This document shows, one piece after another, positions 12,216 through 25,677 of a stretch of 64,000 bases of DNA; the stretch's first letter is position 1; every line of letters begins with the position of its first letter. Below the pieces are notes generated by a model. That model did no database searches. It was not told where the DNA came from and was given only the letters and a program-made list of their open reading frames with translations. The stretch is taken from contig CM052356.1 in the NCBI GenBank assembly GCA_028551475.1, positions 10,567,884 through 10,631,883 of the forward strand. The letters run 5' to 3'. This DNA comes from Casuarina equisetifolia. Taxonomy: Eukaryota > Streptophyta > Magnoliopsida > Fagales > Casuarinaceae. A program made the position numbers and the translations under genes.

Positions 12216-14991
12216 TGGTTGTCGAGCCATCCATGGAGGACGCCCGACTCGAAAAGATTAAAGCTGACATGGCTCGGAAGGACGCGGAGAACAATCAACG
12301 TTTCAACGAGATCATGGAGACGCTGCAAAGATTGACGGAGACTATCCGTTCCAACATAACCGAGAACGTGACGGTGAATCATCACACCGTTTTGGAGGTA
12401 ATGGTGGACGTGGTGGCAATGGAGGACATTGTGTGGACAGGGGAAATCACTCCCGAGGGATGCGATTTAATTATCCACGTTATGATGGTAATGATGAACC
12501 ATCTGACTGGATCTGTAAGGCGGAACAATACTTTGAATTCTATGATGTTCGAGAGGAAGAAAAGGTGAAGCTTGCTGCATGGAATCTAGAAGACAATGCT
12601 CTAATATGGTATAGAGTGCAGAAGGCAGAACACAGAGGACAAGATCTTTCTTAGGATACCTTTACCCAAGAGATTGGAAAGCGATTTGGCCTTATAGGGT
12701 ACCAAAACCACTTTGGCGAGTTGATTAAATTAAAGCAAAGTGGTTCCTTTGAGGACTACTATGCTAAATTCTCAAAGTTGGTATTGAGGGCTGGACAGTT
12801 AACTCCTGAACAACAAATCATGTGCTTCATCAACGGCCTGAGGGAAGGTGTGCGGGTGGATGTACAAGCAGGTAGACCTTTAACTTTATCTTCTGCTGTG
12901 GGATTAGCTCGTTTGTATGATCACAGACACCAATCCAGTAGAGCGGGAACATCTTTCAAAAAGATAGAACTACCAACAAATGGAGGAGGGAGATCTGGAA
13001 CTGTGGTGAGAAAGATGACGCCTAATGAGTTGATAGATCGAAGAGCACGAGGTCTTTGCTTTCATTGCAATGAAAGATTCACACCGGGCCACTAATGCAA
13101 ACAGTTGTTCGTGATAAAAGGATCATGGGAATCGGAGAATCTAGAAGGGGAAGATAAGCAAGAGGAGGTGATGGGAAGAGAAGAACCAGAAATTTCCCTC
13201 AATGCTATTAATGGGGAAGAGTCTCCTCAAACCATGCGATTTATGGGGAGTATGGGGAACCACCGAATGAGAGTCTGCGTGTTGGTGGATTCCGGAAGGT
13301 CCCATAGTTTTGTTAGTGAAAAACTAGCAAAACGTTTGGGGTTACGAGTAGATCGGAGATGTAGCTTCAACATAAGAGTGGCCAATGGGGAAAAGATGTA
13401 TAGTCTTGGACTATGCAAAGGCTTAATGGTGAAGGTACAAGGAGTTGTTTTTACATTAGATTTGTGTTTACTTCCTTTGCAGGGGTGGATGTGGTTCTAG
13501 GCATTCATTGGCTTAGAACCTTAGGACCTATCGTATAGGACTTTGATAAACTCACCATGGAGTTTATCGTTAAGGATAAGCCCATTAAACTCCAAGGAGG
13601 GCTATCTTAAGAAGATCAGGTAATCAAGATCAACAAGATGGAGAAAATACTTGAGAAGGAAGAGATGGGGTGATATTCTTTAAAGGAAGGATATATTTAG
13701 CAAAAAATTTAGAGCTCATCCCAACGCTATTATCAGAAATTCATAGCGGGTTTCATAAGGAGTCTTTAAAACTCTTCAAAGAGTTAAGGCTAATTTCTTT
13801 TGGCCAAATATGAAGGAAGACATGGCTAATCTTGTCCGTTAATGTGATATTTGTCAACGCCAAAAATGGGAAAGCACATCACCCCAGGACTACTTTATCC
13901 TTTAAATATTCCCGAGAGAATATGGGAGGAAGTATCCATGGATTTCATAAAGGGTTTGCCGAGATCAGAGGGAAAAAATGCCATTATGGTAGTGGTGGAC
14001 CGTCTTTCAGAACTTGCCCATTTTGTGGCAATAGCTCACCCTTTCACGGCTTCAATAGTGGCATAACTTTTTTTTGATCATGTGATGAAAATTTATGGGC
14101 TGCCAAAGAAGATTATTTGTGATCGAGACCCTATTTTCACGGGACAATTCTGGAAGGAGCTTTTCAATCGACAGGGAACTAGCTTTAATTTCTCATCGGC
14201 ATATCACCCACAAACAGATGGTCAAACTGAAGTGGTTAATCGCACATTGGAGATGTACCTTCGATGTTTTGTAGGTGAGGAGCCAAAGACTTGGTCACGG
14301 TGGTTATCATGGGCCGAGTATGGATACAACACTAGTATTCATACAGTCACTGGAATATCCCCGTATAAAGCCATTTTCAGAAGGAGTCCACCAACATTAA
14401 TTGATTATATTCCAGGATCTTCTCCAACAGAGGCAGTGGATCAAGCATTAAAGAGTCAAGATCGCATCCTTAAAGATCTCAAATTCCATTTGCAAAAAGC
14501 TCAAAACAAGATGAAGAAAATTTATGATTTGAAGCATCGTGAGGTGCAATTTGAGGAAGGGGAAAAGGTTTTTGTGAAACTCCGACCTTATCGACAGACC
14601 ACAATTGCAGTTCGGCAATCATTGAAGTTATCACCACGATATTTTGGGCCGTATAAGATAATAAAAAAGATTAGCCTGGTAGCTTATCAACTCTAATTGC
14701 CCAAAGACTCCAGGGTGCATCCGGTTTTTCATATTTCTGCCTTTAAAAGATTCATCGGAACATGAACACTGGTGCAAACTGAACTACCAAAATTGTCCAA
14801 TGAAGATGAAAAGTTATTGCCCTTCCCGCAAGCCATTCTTGATAAAAGGATTCAAAAGAAGAAACCCCAAATCTTAGTTCATTGGCGTGGGCTCTCTCTA
14901 GCAGATGCCACATGGGTGGAGGAGAAAGTATTACAGGAACAATTTCCTGAGATAGACCTTGCGAGCAAGGTCTTCTCCAACGAGGATGGAA

Positions 14992-15584
14992 TGTTACAAG
15001 AAGCCATGTAGGCATGTGATCAAGCTGACAGGAGAAGATATCTTAAAGGGGTGGGCATTGTAGTCAAGAAAGGAATGAATGGGAGTCGTGAAGGGGAAGA
15101 AGATTGGTGATTGATTCGTAGTACGTGGAAGGAAAAATGGTGGTAACGTGAAGAGCAACAATTCGAATTTGAATTCAAGTGCAGCGGGCATAAGATATCT
15201 TTTAAAGTCAGCTTCCCTATTTTACAACCATTAATCAGGGGTGGTTGGGATTTCTTTATTTAAAGAAATTCAAATAAATTGCATCATTTAATATTTCCTA
15301 GTTTTTTGATTTTAATTATGTAACGTGAGGACTTTCCTTTAGAAGAGGGAGTAGATGGCTAGAAATAGGGGGGAGGACAATCAAAGAAGGGGGTGAAGAA
15401 ATTGTAATCTGTTTTCTAATTTTGTAACTATCCTTGCTATTCAATGGAATTATCTTCCTAACTCTTCCTATTTTGAATTACGTTGCAACCATAAGTCATC
15501 CTCGTAAGAGCAAGAATAGGAAGGCGTGGGATGACTTTCCAGTAGTCAGTCTAGTTACTCGCTCATTCACACGAGCACGTAACA
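14992..15584 (+). repeat. 3' LTR of Gypsy-1
   Basis: 593 bp, same termini as the 5' LTR. It is followed at once by the second TGACG target-site copy, which with the next three bases reads TGACGTCA. Confidence 0.97.
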
Positions 15585-15589
15585 TGACG

Positions 15590-17692
15590 TCAGTTCCAGT
15601 TTTGGGCTGGGGGAGAAAATCCCGGTTGTGCACGGGCTGGGGAGTGACGTAGCTCTGGTGCTGATTGGTTGTTAACTTGCCTGACGCGGCATCTTCTAAT
15701 TTGCCTCGCAATAAAAAGGGATATATATGAAGATTCAAAGAAGATAAACAGAAAAGTTATACATTTTTGTTTCTCAATATAAATTAAGTTGGTTGAGAAC
15801 AGAATAAAAATAAAGCAAGTTAGGAAAATAAATCCAATTCAATTTAAACCCTCCTTTTTTGGGTTGATACTAGAAATTAACAAAATTTGTTTTCACTATT
15901 TTTTTTGGGTCAAAAGGCTATATGAGACTTTAGAAATAATAATTTTATGCTTAATGTTTTAAAAGTTTCTTAAACTTTAATTCCTGCCAAATCAACTCCA
16001 ATGTGCTTCATATGTTCATGAAAAATTAAATTGCAACTATCTTCTCTATCACCTCATTATCACAATACAATAAAGCCAATTGCCACATATAAACCCTAAA
16101 ATTTTTTAGCAATCTCATGATTCAAACTAATTCACACATAGTGACTTGTATTACCCAATATTTAGCTTCTGTAAATGAAAGTGAGATAGTTGGCTATTTC
16201 TTGGCTCTCCATAATATTAAAGAGTTCCCAAATATTATGCATAAACATGTGGTCAACCTCCTCATCATAGGACATGTACTATAATTTGAATTACAATAAA
16301 CTCTTAACTTTAATTTTGATGAGGATGAAAACGAGAGGCCAAACCCCAAATAACTTTTGAGGTATTTAATCACTTTCATGATTGCTTTTATGTGTAATTG
16401 CTTTAATGCATGCATAAATTGACTAAAAAATTGTATTGGAAAAGTAATATCAAATCTAATAAGTGTTAGGTAGATAAGTTTGCCAACCATTCTCTTATAG
16501 GTCGAGAGATCTTCAAGTGGTGGATTATACTATTTTTCTTGTAAACCAACATCATACTCAATGTTCATGAATTTTTTCTTTTGTCCATGGGAATCAAGGA
16601 GAGTTTAGATCTTACAAGTCCTTCATCTGAAATGAATTTCAAGGCGTATTTGTGCTTACTAAGAGAAATCAAAGGAAATTTTTTTATTATCTAAAATCCT
16701 TCATAAAAAATTGTAGAATTAAGATAATTCTTTAATTTATAGATAGTAGTTCAATTATTTATTATGATCAAAATGTTGTCAATATAAATAAGTAAAAATA
16801 TAAATGAACTTTCTTGACTCTTTGTGAAGAGTAAGTAGTCATGCCAAGATTGACAAAAGTTGGGTGCAATAAGGGCTATGGAAAACTCTGTGTTCCACTA
16901 ACGAGAAGTTTGCTTCAATACATTTAAGAATTTGTGTAATTGGCAAACTAGACCATTCCTTTGATTGAAAAATTTGGGACAAAGTTCAAATAAGTTACTA
17001 TAAAGAAAGATATTTTGCACATCCATCTAAAACAATGACTAATGATAAATCACAACAATAATGATGATCAACTCAACAATAAAATATTTCACCATAGGGG
17101 AAAAATGCCTTAATAATTAATTCCTTCCCTTTAATTATATCCTTTGGCCATTAACTCTGCCTTGAAACAATTAATGGTGCCATTAGGGTGATACTTTGCT
17201 TTATACCAAATGTGATTGGCCTCAAGGGCAACAGGTTCACTATTCATGGCATCCATCCAACAAAGGTCAATAAGGGCTTTTTGGAAGGAGTAAGGTTCAG
17301 TTATGGTTTATATGGAAGTAACAAAATGACAATAATAGTGATGACATTAATTGAGGGAGATGTATAAGAAATGGAATACAAGAAAGTATAAGAGGTTAAA
17401 GGAAAAGTAAGGCATAAATAGTTAGAGCTCTAAATAATTGGTTTACAAAAGTGACCAAAGCAACATATAGAGGGTTCAAATGAAGGTTAAGGTGCAAGTC
17501 TAGGCCAATAAAGATTAGAGGTGGATCTAGCATGTCAATTGTAGAGATATGGTTTGTAGAGGTAATGGAGACAATGTTAATAGTAGGAATTAGGACAACT
17601 AGTGTAAGAAAATCAAGGTAATCAATAGATAATAAGGAAGGTATATATGAGTCCTCAAGTGGCATGATGATAGTTAATGAGGTAGTCGAGTT
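15590..17692 (-). mobile_element. Copia-B, left piece: old minus-strand Copia pol remnant
   Basis: On the minus strand, weakened Copia reverse-transcriptase and RNase H motifs can be read between about 17,300 and 15,980: a KALIDLCWMDAMNSE-like stretch, a FKAELMAKGYN-like stretch, then LIYLTLIRFDITF and a terminal WRAKK with a TEAKYW-like continuation (16,190-16,490 and below). This is the standard order of Copia RT-RNase H. The copy is heavily broken. No LTR is clear at the left end; 15,590-15,980 is AT-rich without readable domains. The piece stops where the Copia-C 5' LTR begins, and minus-strand Copia gag resumes beyond Copia-C, which suggests one element split by later insertions. Confidence 0.8.
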
Positions 17693-18811
17693 TGATAAAT
17701 ATAATATTTTTAATGATTAGTATTAAGGAAAGAAAAACATCAAGCCATAAATTAATTATGTTTATATTGGATACATTCTTATTTTATCACTATTTTTGGG
17801 CAGGATGTTATATGGTCAAAAGACCAACTTATTGGAGAAGCCTAAGTCACTCGTGGCAGCCCATATTGGAAGAATCCATGCAACACCAAGAAGGAGCCCT
17901 TATGCAGCCACCCGTATGTCTTATATTGAGACCTGTACAGCTTTCACATGACCTAACTTAGAGACCTACAAGGCTTAATGACGTCGCTCACCCACTAAGG
18001 AAAGAAAAGACCTAAATCAACCTCAACCTAAGCTACTGTCTTTGTAATGCCCTCTATCTCTCTCTCTTAAAGCCAAAAGAAGAAACCAGCTGTAGATTTG
18101 CCGATATCTTTGCTGGAGATTGAAACATGAGTCAACGGGAAGATCCTCCAATGAAAAGAAATCTACAAGATGGATTGGTAGGTGATGGCTTTTATATAAG
18201 GAAGAGAACCTGTATGAAGAAGATCCATCCGAGCATAAACGAATAAAAAAAAAGGAGTTCATCAAGTTCAAGCGTTATTTCTTCCGAAAGGGTTCCGAAT
18301 CTCTATAAGCTCTATATTGAAGTAAAATTACTATTCTGATTATATCATCTATATTTTGCTTCGATCTCACGGTTAGGGTTTTACCTAACTTTGGGGATTT
18401 TTGGTTCAACACCATTATAAGCTTAAATGTTGTATTGATCATCTTGTTGAGGTGCTATACTATTTGATTTACTTGATCTGAGCTGTAATCTGTGGATTGT
18501 TGTCCCATTGTAAACCTAAAGAGAAATTATGTTCTCTTTTGATAAGAAAAGGACCCTTTAGTGCTTTACTAAAGGAGGTGGAGTAGGACTCAAATTAAGG
18601 GGTCTGATTCACTTAAAAAGGGGGTTCTGTGTGTATTTTTATTTGTGTGATTATTACATGTTCTGTTGTATCTCTATTTTTCTGATAATCTCACATTCTA
18701 TTTAGATAGATTTAGAATTTCATGAACTCGTATAAAATTAGCCTATATAATCAAAAATTAAGGGAGACACCTAATTCAACCCCCCTTTTTAGGTGACTTA
18801 GGACCTAACAA
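17693..18811 (+). repeat. 5' LTR of Copia-C
   Basis: Begins TGATAAATATAAT and ends GGACCTAACA, 1,119 bp. It is followed by AGTGACATTAGAGCAGG, which resembles a methionine-tRNA primer-binding site. Confidence 0.88.
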
Positions 18812-21800
18812 GTGACATTAGAGCAGGTTCTAGGAGTCTAGAAGTGTTTTTAGAAACCCTAGAGATCATGGCAGCGAGTCACCTAACCATCTTGCCCTAT
18901 TATAGACCACCTACTTTCAATGGCTCCAACTATAGCCATTGGAAGAATATGATGAAAATTTTTCTCATAGGTTCTGATCCTGAATCATGGAAAATAACTG
19001 TGAAAGGGGTAAAGATCCGTAAAGAAAGTGCAGATAAGTGGAACGATGAGGTTACCCTAGAAATGAGTAAAAATTGTAAAGTAATGACTACTCTATACTC
19101 AGCCTCAGCACCCATAGAATATAATAGAATCTCCACATTAGAAACGGCCAAAGAAATATGGGAAAAATTAGAAGTTGTGCATGAATGTACTAAAAAGGTA
19201 AAACAATCTAAGATTTCTCTACTTATGCATGATTATGAACTGTTTAAAATGAAAAACACTAAAATAGTTGGTGAAATGTTTGGTAGATTTACTGATATCA
19301 TTACTAATTTGAAATTACTTGGTAAGTCCTACAAAAATGATGAGTTAGTTAAGAAAATATTAAGTTGCTTGCCTGAATCATAGGATCCAAATAAAACGAC
19401 CATTGAAGAGGCTCATGATCTAGACACTTTATCTTTAGATGAGTTATTAGGGTCATTTCAAACACATGAATTAGTTATGACAAGAAGAGAGAAAGAAAAA
19501 GTAGATGAAAAGAAAATAAATAAGGATATTGCTTTTAAGGTAGGAGAATCTAAAAATGATAGTGATGTTGATGATGAGTTTGCTATGCTAGCTAGAAAGT
19601 TCAAAAAGTTTTATAGAAAGGATAGAGTTAGGAACAATGAAAACTATCATAGGAGAAAAGAAAATGAAGGAGAGATATGTTATGAATGCAAGAAAATCGG
19701 TCATATATGAGTAAATTGTCCAAAATTGAAAAAGAAAGATGATAAGTATGACAGGAAAGATAGGCGAAAAGCCATGGTGGCTACCTGGGATGATGATAGC
19801 TCATCATCCGATAAGGAGGAAGAAGAGGTAGCAAACCTATGCTTCCTAGCCAATGATACATCTAAGATGGAGAATCTATCTCTTCCTAAACACGATGAAG
19901 GAAATCTTGCCAACATGGGTCTTAAGGCAGCATGTGATGAAACAAATAATGAGGGACCCATGGAGAAGAACAAAAGTACACCAATGGACTAGTACTTGGA
20001 CAACGGGTGTTCAAGACACATGACTGGTAATAAAGAACTCTTCACTAGCTTTACTGAGATGGATGGAGGTAAGGTTTCATTTGGAGATAATTCCAAAGGA
20101 GTCATCAAGGGTTTCGGTAATATAGGTAACTTTTCATCCTGCTGCATAAAAAATGTCTTGTATGTTGAAGGATTAAAATTCAATCTTATTAGTATTAGTC
20201 AAATTTGTGATAGAGGAATGTGTGCTAAGTTTACATCAAAATGTTGTAGGCTATACAACAAAGATAAAAGTATAAATGTAATGTGTAGAAGAGTTGGAAA
20301 TGTTTATTTACTTAAGTTGAATATTGATAATCCTCTTGACACATGTTTGATGTCTCGCACAAAAGATGAAAACTGGGTATGGCATAAAAGATTAGGTCAT
20401 CTTAGCTTTAGCCAAATGGAAAAAATCATTAAGAAAAATCTAGTTAGAGGTTTGCCTAATCTTAAGTTTGAGAAAAATCTTGTTTGTGATAAATGTATGA
20501 AAGGAAAACAAATTAAAAATAGCTTTGAATCGAAGGATATTATTTCCACAACAAAACCATTGTAATTACTACATATGGATTTGTTTGGACCTATGAGGAT
20601 AGTTAGCCTTGGGGGAAAATATTTTGTACTAGTTATAGTAGATGATTTCTCAAGATTTACATGGGTTTTCTTTTTGTCTAGCAAAAATGAAACTTTTAGC
20701 GTCTTTAAAACTTTCTGTAGACTAGTTCAAAATGAAAGGGATTCTTAAATAAAATGTGTTTGGTTTGATCATGGTGGAGAATTCCAAAATAATATGTTTG
20801 ATGATTTCTGTGCTAAAAATAGAATAAAACATGAGTTTCTACCCTTAGAACTCCCCAACAGAATGGGGTGGCTGAAAGGAAAAATAAATCTTTCTAGGAA
20901 ATGGCCAGAACCATGTTATTAGAAAATAACTTACCTAAGTATTTTTGGGGAGAAACTGTGAACACAGCTTGTTATATTCTTAATAAAGTCTCCATAAGAG
21001 TGATCACCAAGAAAACTCCATATGAAATACTAAATAACAAAAAACCGAATATTGCCTACTTTAAAGCATTTGGTTGTAAGTGTTTTATTCACAACAACGG
21101 CAAAGACTCCTTGGGTAAGTTTGATGCTAAAAGTGACGAGGGTATCTTTTTGGGATACTCCACCCATAGCAAAGCTTATAAGAAAACTCTAGTAGTTGAA
21201 GAATCTATCCATGTGGTATTTAATGAATCTAACAGCTCTTTGTCGAGAGAAAATGAGTTTGATGTTATAGATCTAGTTTCTCCTCAAATCTTGCCCTTAA
21301 TAGCACCTGAACAAGGGCCATTTCAAACAGCATTTAACAGTGCTCCTACTGAAAAGGAACCCTCATTCCCTAGGGTGTGCAAGGAGGTAAATCCCACACA
21401 AATTATTAGAGATAACACACTACTAATAAGAACTAGATCCTTTGTTCAAAATTTTTGTGAATTTGTTGCATTTGTTTCCCAAATTGAACCTAGGAAAATA
21501 GATGAAGCATTTAATGACAATAATTGGATTATGGCCATGGAAGAGGAATTAAATCAATTCAAAAGAAATGATGTCTAGACCCTTATGAGTAGACCAACAC
21601 ATCAATCTGTCATTGGAACAAAATGGGTATTTAAGAACTAAATGGATGAACATGGGAATATAGTTAGAAATAAAGCTAGATTGGTAACTCAGGGTTATAA
21701 TCAAGAAGAAGGGATAGACTATGAAGAAACTTATGTACCTGTAGCTAGACTTGAATCTATAAGACTTTTACTTGCCTATGCCTGTTATAGAAACTTTAAA

Positions 21801-23020
21801 TTGTTTCAAATGGATGTTAAAAGTGCATTTTTAAATGCCTTCATAAAGGAGGAGGTATATGTTGAACAACCTCCTGGTTTCTGTGATGAAAACTTTCCAG
21901 ATCATGTTTTTAAATTGAATAAAGCATTTTATGGCTTAAAACAAGCTCTCCGACTTGGTATGATCGATTGAGTGAATTTTTATTATCAAATGGTTTTAGA
22001 AAAGGACATGTTGATACTACCTTGTTTATCAAACATAAGGAAAATAATATTTTACTTGTTCAAATATATTTGGATGATATTATTTTTGGCTTAACAAATG
22101 AAAACCTAGTTGAGAAATTTGTTTCTCTCATGAAAAATGAATTTGAAATGAGTATGCTTGGTGAACTTAATTATTTCTTGGGATTACAAATTAAACAAAC
22201 AGATTCGGGTATCTTTATTAACCAAAATAAGTTTGTTTTTGATTTATTGCAAAAGTTCAACTTAGGGATAGCTAAGCCTATTTCCACTCCCATGAGTCCA
22301 TCTATTAAATTAGATGCTGACCCCAATGGGAAATCCTATGATGCAAAAGTATATCGGAGCATGATTGGCTCTTTACTTTATCTCACAGCTTCACGTCTTG
22401 ACATACTCTTTAGTGTTTGTATGTGTGCTCGGTACCAATATGATCCTAAAGAGTCTCATTTAGCTGCTGTGAAAAGAATTTTTTGGTATCTCAAAGATAC
22501 TCCCATGTTAGGCATATGGTTTTCCAAAGAGTCAAACATTATTTTACATGCATATAGTGATGCAGATTATGCAGGATGTTGCACTGATAGAAAGAGTACT
22601 AGTGGGTCATGTCATTTCCTAGGCAACATGTTAGTCTCATGGGCATCTAAAAAGTAACAGAATGTTGTTATCTCCACCAATGAGGCAGGATATATTCCTA
22701 CTGGGAGCTGCTACTCCCAAATCCTTTGGATGCAATCTCAACTCGAAGATTATGGCATCCCTAGGCAAACCGCCTCCATCAAGTGTGACAATACTAGTGC
22801 TATTAACCTTACAAAGAACCCCGTTCAACATTCCAAAACCAAACATATAGAGATAAGGCATCACTTCATTAGGGACTATGTCACACAAAAACACATTGTT
22901 ATTGAATATGTCCATAGCTTACAGCAATTAGTTGACATATTCACTAAGCCATTAGACACACATAGATTTTGTACCTTACGTAGAGAGTTAGGCATGTGTA
23001 CATACAATGATGTACATTAG

Positions 23021-23972
23021 CCCCACCTGCATCACTACAAAAATAAATATGATTACTGCCTATCCACATCTTCTTTAATGTTGTTGGATTGGTTTTTCAT
23101 ATCTTACATGGGATGTTTTTCTAAACATCCCCCATTGTCTATTCTTGTCCCATTGCGGCTGCTATTGACATGTTGTTGTTTGTCACGCCCTGGTATGATC
23201 TTTCCCTTTCTTATTTATTGTTATCTACAAAGTAGGTGGGTCTCTCTTTAGCAATCTTAGGTACTGCTTATACCTTCCTATTTGGTTTTGGTAAATGTCT
23301 CAAGTACGCCTTGCTTCCCTTTTTTTTTTTTTTTACTCTTCTTTCCTATCTTGTTGATGATAAAAAGGAGGAGAGATTTTGTTGATCATCTACATGCTAT
23401 TAATGCTTCATAAATCTACATGTTATTAATGCTTCATACCAAATACTTCGTGTCTCACTCTTTTGGCAACTATTTCTGTATCAGAAATCCCCTTCAATGC
23501 TCTTCCTTTTATGCTTTAAATATACGTTACTTTGGAAATTATTTCCTTATCAGATATCACCTTCAATGCCTTCCATGAAAGTATTGCCATGCAAAATATT
23601 ACATTAATGTTGTCATATCTTCCGCATTTGACATCATTCATATGACATAACATTTAATTCTTTTATTTGAATTTGAATTTAACATTGCCATAACAGTACT
23701 AACTATTACGCCTACTATTAGAAACCCATATCTGGTAGTTAGTTTCTAATTGTAAGTACTTTATATGATCATGACAAAATGATAGGAGGAGCACACGGAA
23801 ATTAGAATCTGTGCATGACATTAATACTTATATCTCATTGTCAGGGGGAGCAAACAAAATCTGCATGCATACATATTATTCATTTTTCTTTGTCATGACT
23901 ATATCACATGGTCAGGGGGAGCAAACATACAATAAAGATTCTATTTTCATCATCATCAAAAAAATGGGAGAT
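23021..23972 (+). other. Copia-C 3' spacer with repeated polypurine motifs and short tandem repeats
   Basis: No coding potential. TCAGGGGGAGCAAACA occurs twice (from 23,841 and from 23,912), with a weaker relative GGAGGAGCACAC near 23,785, and the final AAAAAAATGGGAGA tract abuts the 3' LTR. Short direct repeats also occur, for example TCTACATG...TTAATGCTTCAT from 23,389 and from 23,415 (26-bp period). Confidence 0.8.
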
Positions 23973-24333
23973 TGATAAATATAATGTCTTTGATGATTAG
24001 TATTAAGGAAAGAAAAACATCAAGCCATAAATTAATTATGTTTATATTGGATACATTATTATTTTATCACTGTTTTTGGGCAAGATGTTATATGGTTAAA
24101 AGAGTAACTTATTGGAGAAGCCCAAGTCATTCATAGCAACCCGTATTGGAAGAATCCATGCAACACCAAGAAGAAGCCCTTATGCAGCCACCTGTATGTC
24201 TTATATTGAGACCCATACAGCTTTCACGTACCTAACTTAAAGACCTACAAGGCTTAACGACGTCGCTCACCCATTAAGGAAAGAAAAGACCTAAATCAGC
24301 CTTGACCTATGCCACTATCTCTATTACGATTTC

Positions 24334-24364
<31 letters not shown>

Positions 24365-24535
24365 CTCTCTCTATCTCTCGAAGCCAAAAGAAGAAACTAG
24401 CTGTATATTTGCCAATATCTTCGTCGGAGATTAAAATGTGAGCCAACAGAAAGATCCTCCAATGGGAAGAAATCTACAAGATGGATTGGTAGGTGACGGC
24501 TTTTATATAAGGAAGAGAACCCGTATGAAGAAAAG
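23973..24535 (+). repeat. 3' LTR of Copia-C, partial
   Basis: Matches the first ~560 bp of the 5' LTR, then similarity stops at about 24,535 and unrelated minus-strand Copia gag sequence begins. A CT/CTTT microsatellite at 24,331-24,379 is clearly longer than the matching stretch in the 5' LTR (about 18,053-18,069). Confidence 0.88.
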
Positions 24536-25350
24536 GTAGGCTAGGAAAAGGTAGGCTACCTTGACATGACCTAATTTCTTACAATTAGTACAAGTGGGCT
24601 TTTGTCTAAATAGGCTACCCTCACTATGCATTGGGCTAGGCCCATTGGGTCCACTTACAAGGGCCTGGGTTGAGTTTGACCCAAGCCTAAGTAGCTAATT
24701 CATAAAGTAGGGTTTTAGTGCAAAGCCATTGTTGTTGCCAAAACCATACTAGAGCATTGCAAACATTAACTTCGCACTAGCTACCCCATTGTTGGAAATT
24801 TACTAATGAATCTCTTGCATCACCATGACATATGTGTGCTTAAGAAAAAGGAAAGAATTGCATGACAAAACTTAGGTGTAGAGGTTCTAATACTCTTAAG
24901 AAAACCCTAATAGGAATTTCGTGGCCTTGTCTTCTTAGTTGTGTTCTTGTAATTTCTAGTTGATGTTGTGGGTATAGTTGTTGCATTGGCATTGAATTAG
25001 GACTTGTTGGTTTTTTAGCTTGCTTTATAACTTGTGTAAACAAAAATAGAAGGTAGTGAAATCAAAGTTTTAAGTCCCATAAATTTTCTCAAAATTATCT
25101 TAAAGGACTAGCCAAATTTTGGTCATGGTTTGTAGTCTAAAGACCTTACACTTAAGTAGTTATTCAATGGAGTCTACCAGCCACATCTTCATAGTGGCAT
25201 GGCATTGGTCCCATTTTACTATAACCTTTGCACTAGTTAAAAGCTTCAATGAACCTCCAAGAAGCCGATTTTTTTACACATAAGGCAAATTGTGTGTAGT
25301 TGCTCCAACCAAAGGTGCCTTGTGTGCATTTGCTTCAACTAAAGGCTTTA
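24536..25350 (-). mobile_element. Copia-B, middle piece: minus-strand gag remnant
   Basis: On the minus strand the segment reads as a weakened Copia gag (UBN2 type): a W...M..WL..S motif near 25,180, an LQTMTKIWLVL-like stretch near 25,120, and a zinc knuckle CTNCKKLGHV near 24,570-24,600. Its upstream half appears to continue beyond the Gypsy-2 insertion at 32,151. A short duplication of AAAAGGTAGGCT sits at the junction with Copia-C near 24,535-24,560. Broken fossil. Confidence 0.75.
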
Positions 25351-25677
25351 TGCAATAAACAAAAACTCAACAAGCAACAATGGAACTCTATAGAAATTTC
25401 AGCAACATAACTGTGAAAAAAACCTTTACCAAGTTTATTACAAAGTAAGAGAAACTACTCTATCAACAAAGATTAACACAAACAAAATAAACTTAACCTC
25501 CCAAGGATGGTCGAAACAATAAGAACGGTAGCAAGAACATAAGATGTAACATTGTTCATCCTTTCCTTTATCCCCTACAACCTTATTCCTAATATTTGAT
25601 CATTTTACCCTTAACCACCTAAAATGCACCATATTGCTTATCCCCTAATTATCCAAATATTTGCTTAACTTATAACA
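25351..25677 (-). repeat. 3' LTR of Gypsy-2 (left copy)
   Basis: Plus-strand ends TGCAATAAAC...TATAACA. Same length and order of landmarks as the right copy (AACAAAAACTCAACAAGCAA, ACCTTTACCAAG, ACAACCTTATTCC-like). Confidence 0.9.

Larger units (their letters stand above)
11608..15584 (+). mobile_element. Gypsy-1: compact Ty3-Gypsy (chromovirus-like) LTR retrotransposon, broken
   Basis: Two 593-bp LTRs with TGTTAC...GTAACA ends bound a 2.8-kb interior and are flanked by the same 5 bp, TGACG (11,603-11,607 and 15,585-15,589). Recognised parts in order: gag (about 12,230-13,095) ending in a CFHC zinc-knuckle-like stretch, aspartic protease (about 13,200-13,500, LVDSG), integrase (about 13,690-14,690, with SAYHPQTDGQTE) and a chromodomain-like tail (HWRGL, TWVEE, about 14,870-14,990). 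The whole is shorter than usual for the family and carries several lesions, so it is a fossil. By eye the two LTRs differ at about 33 of 593 positions (5-6%), the lowest value of the elements here, so this is the youngest dated insertion. Confidence 0.95.
17693..24535 (+). mobile_element. Copia-C: Sirevirus-like Ty1-Copia retrotransposon, broken
   Basis: A 5' LTR (17,693-18,811) and a shortened 3' LTR (23,973 to about 24,535) bound an interior with gag (about 18,868-19,730, with zinc knuckle CYECKKIGHI), protease (about 20,000, CSRHMTG), the pre-integrase zinc finger (WHKRLGHLS, about 20,380), integrase (to about 21,200), reverse transcriptase (about 21,600-22,450, DVKSAFLNA and YLDDI) and RNase H (to about 23,017). 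A 950-bp non-coding spacer with repeated polypurine motifs separates RNase H from the 3' LTR, a Sirevirus trait. It is broken in several places. By eye the shared ~560 bp of the LTRs differ by roughly 8%, older than Gypsy-1. Confidence 0.95.
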
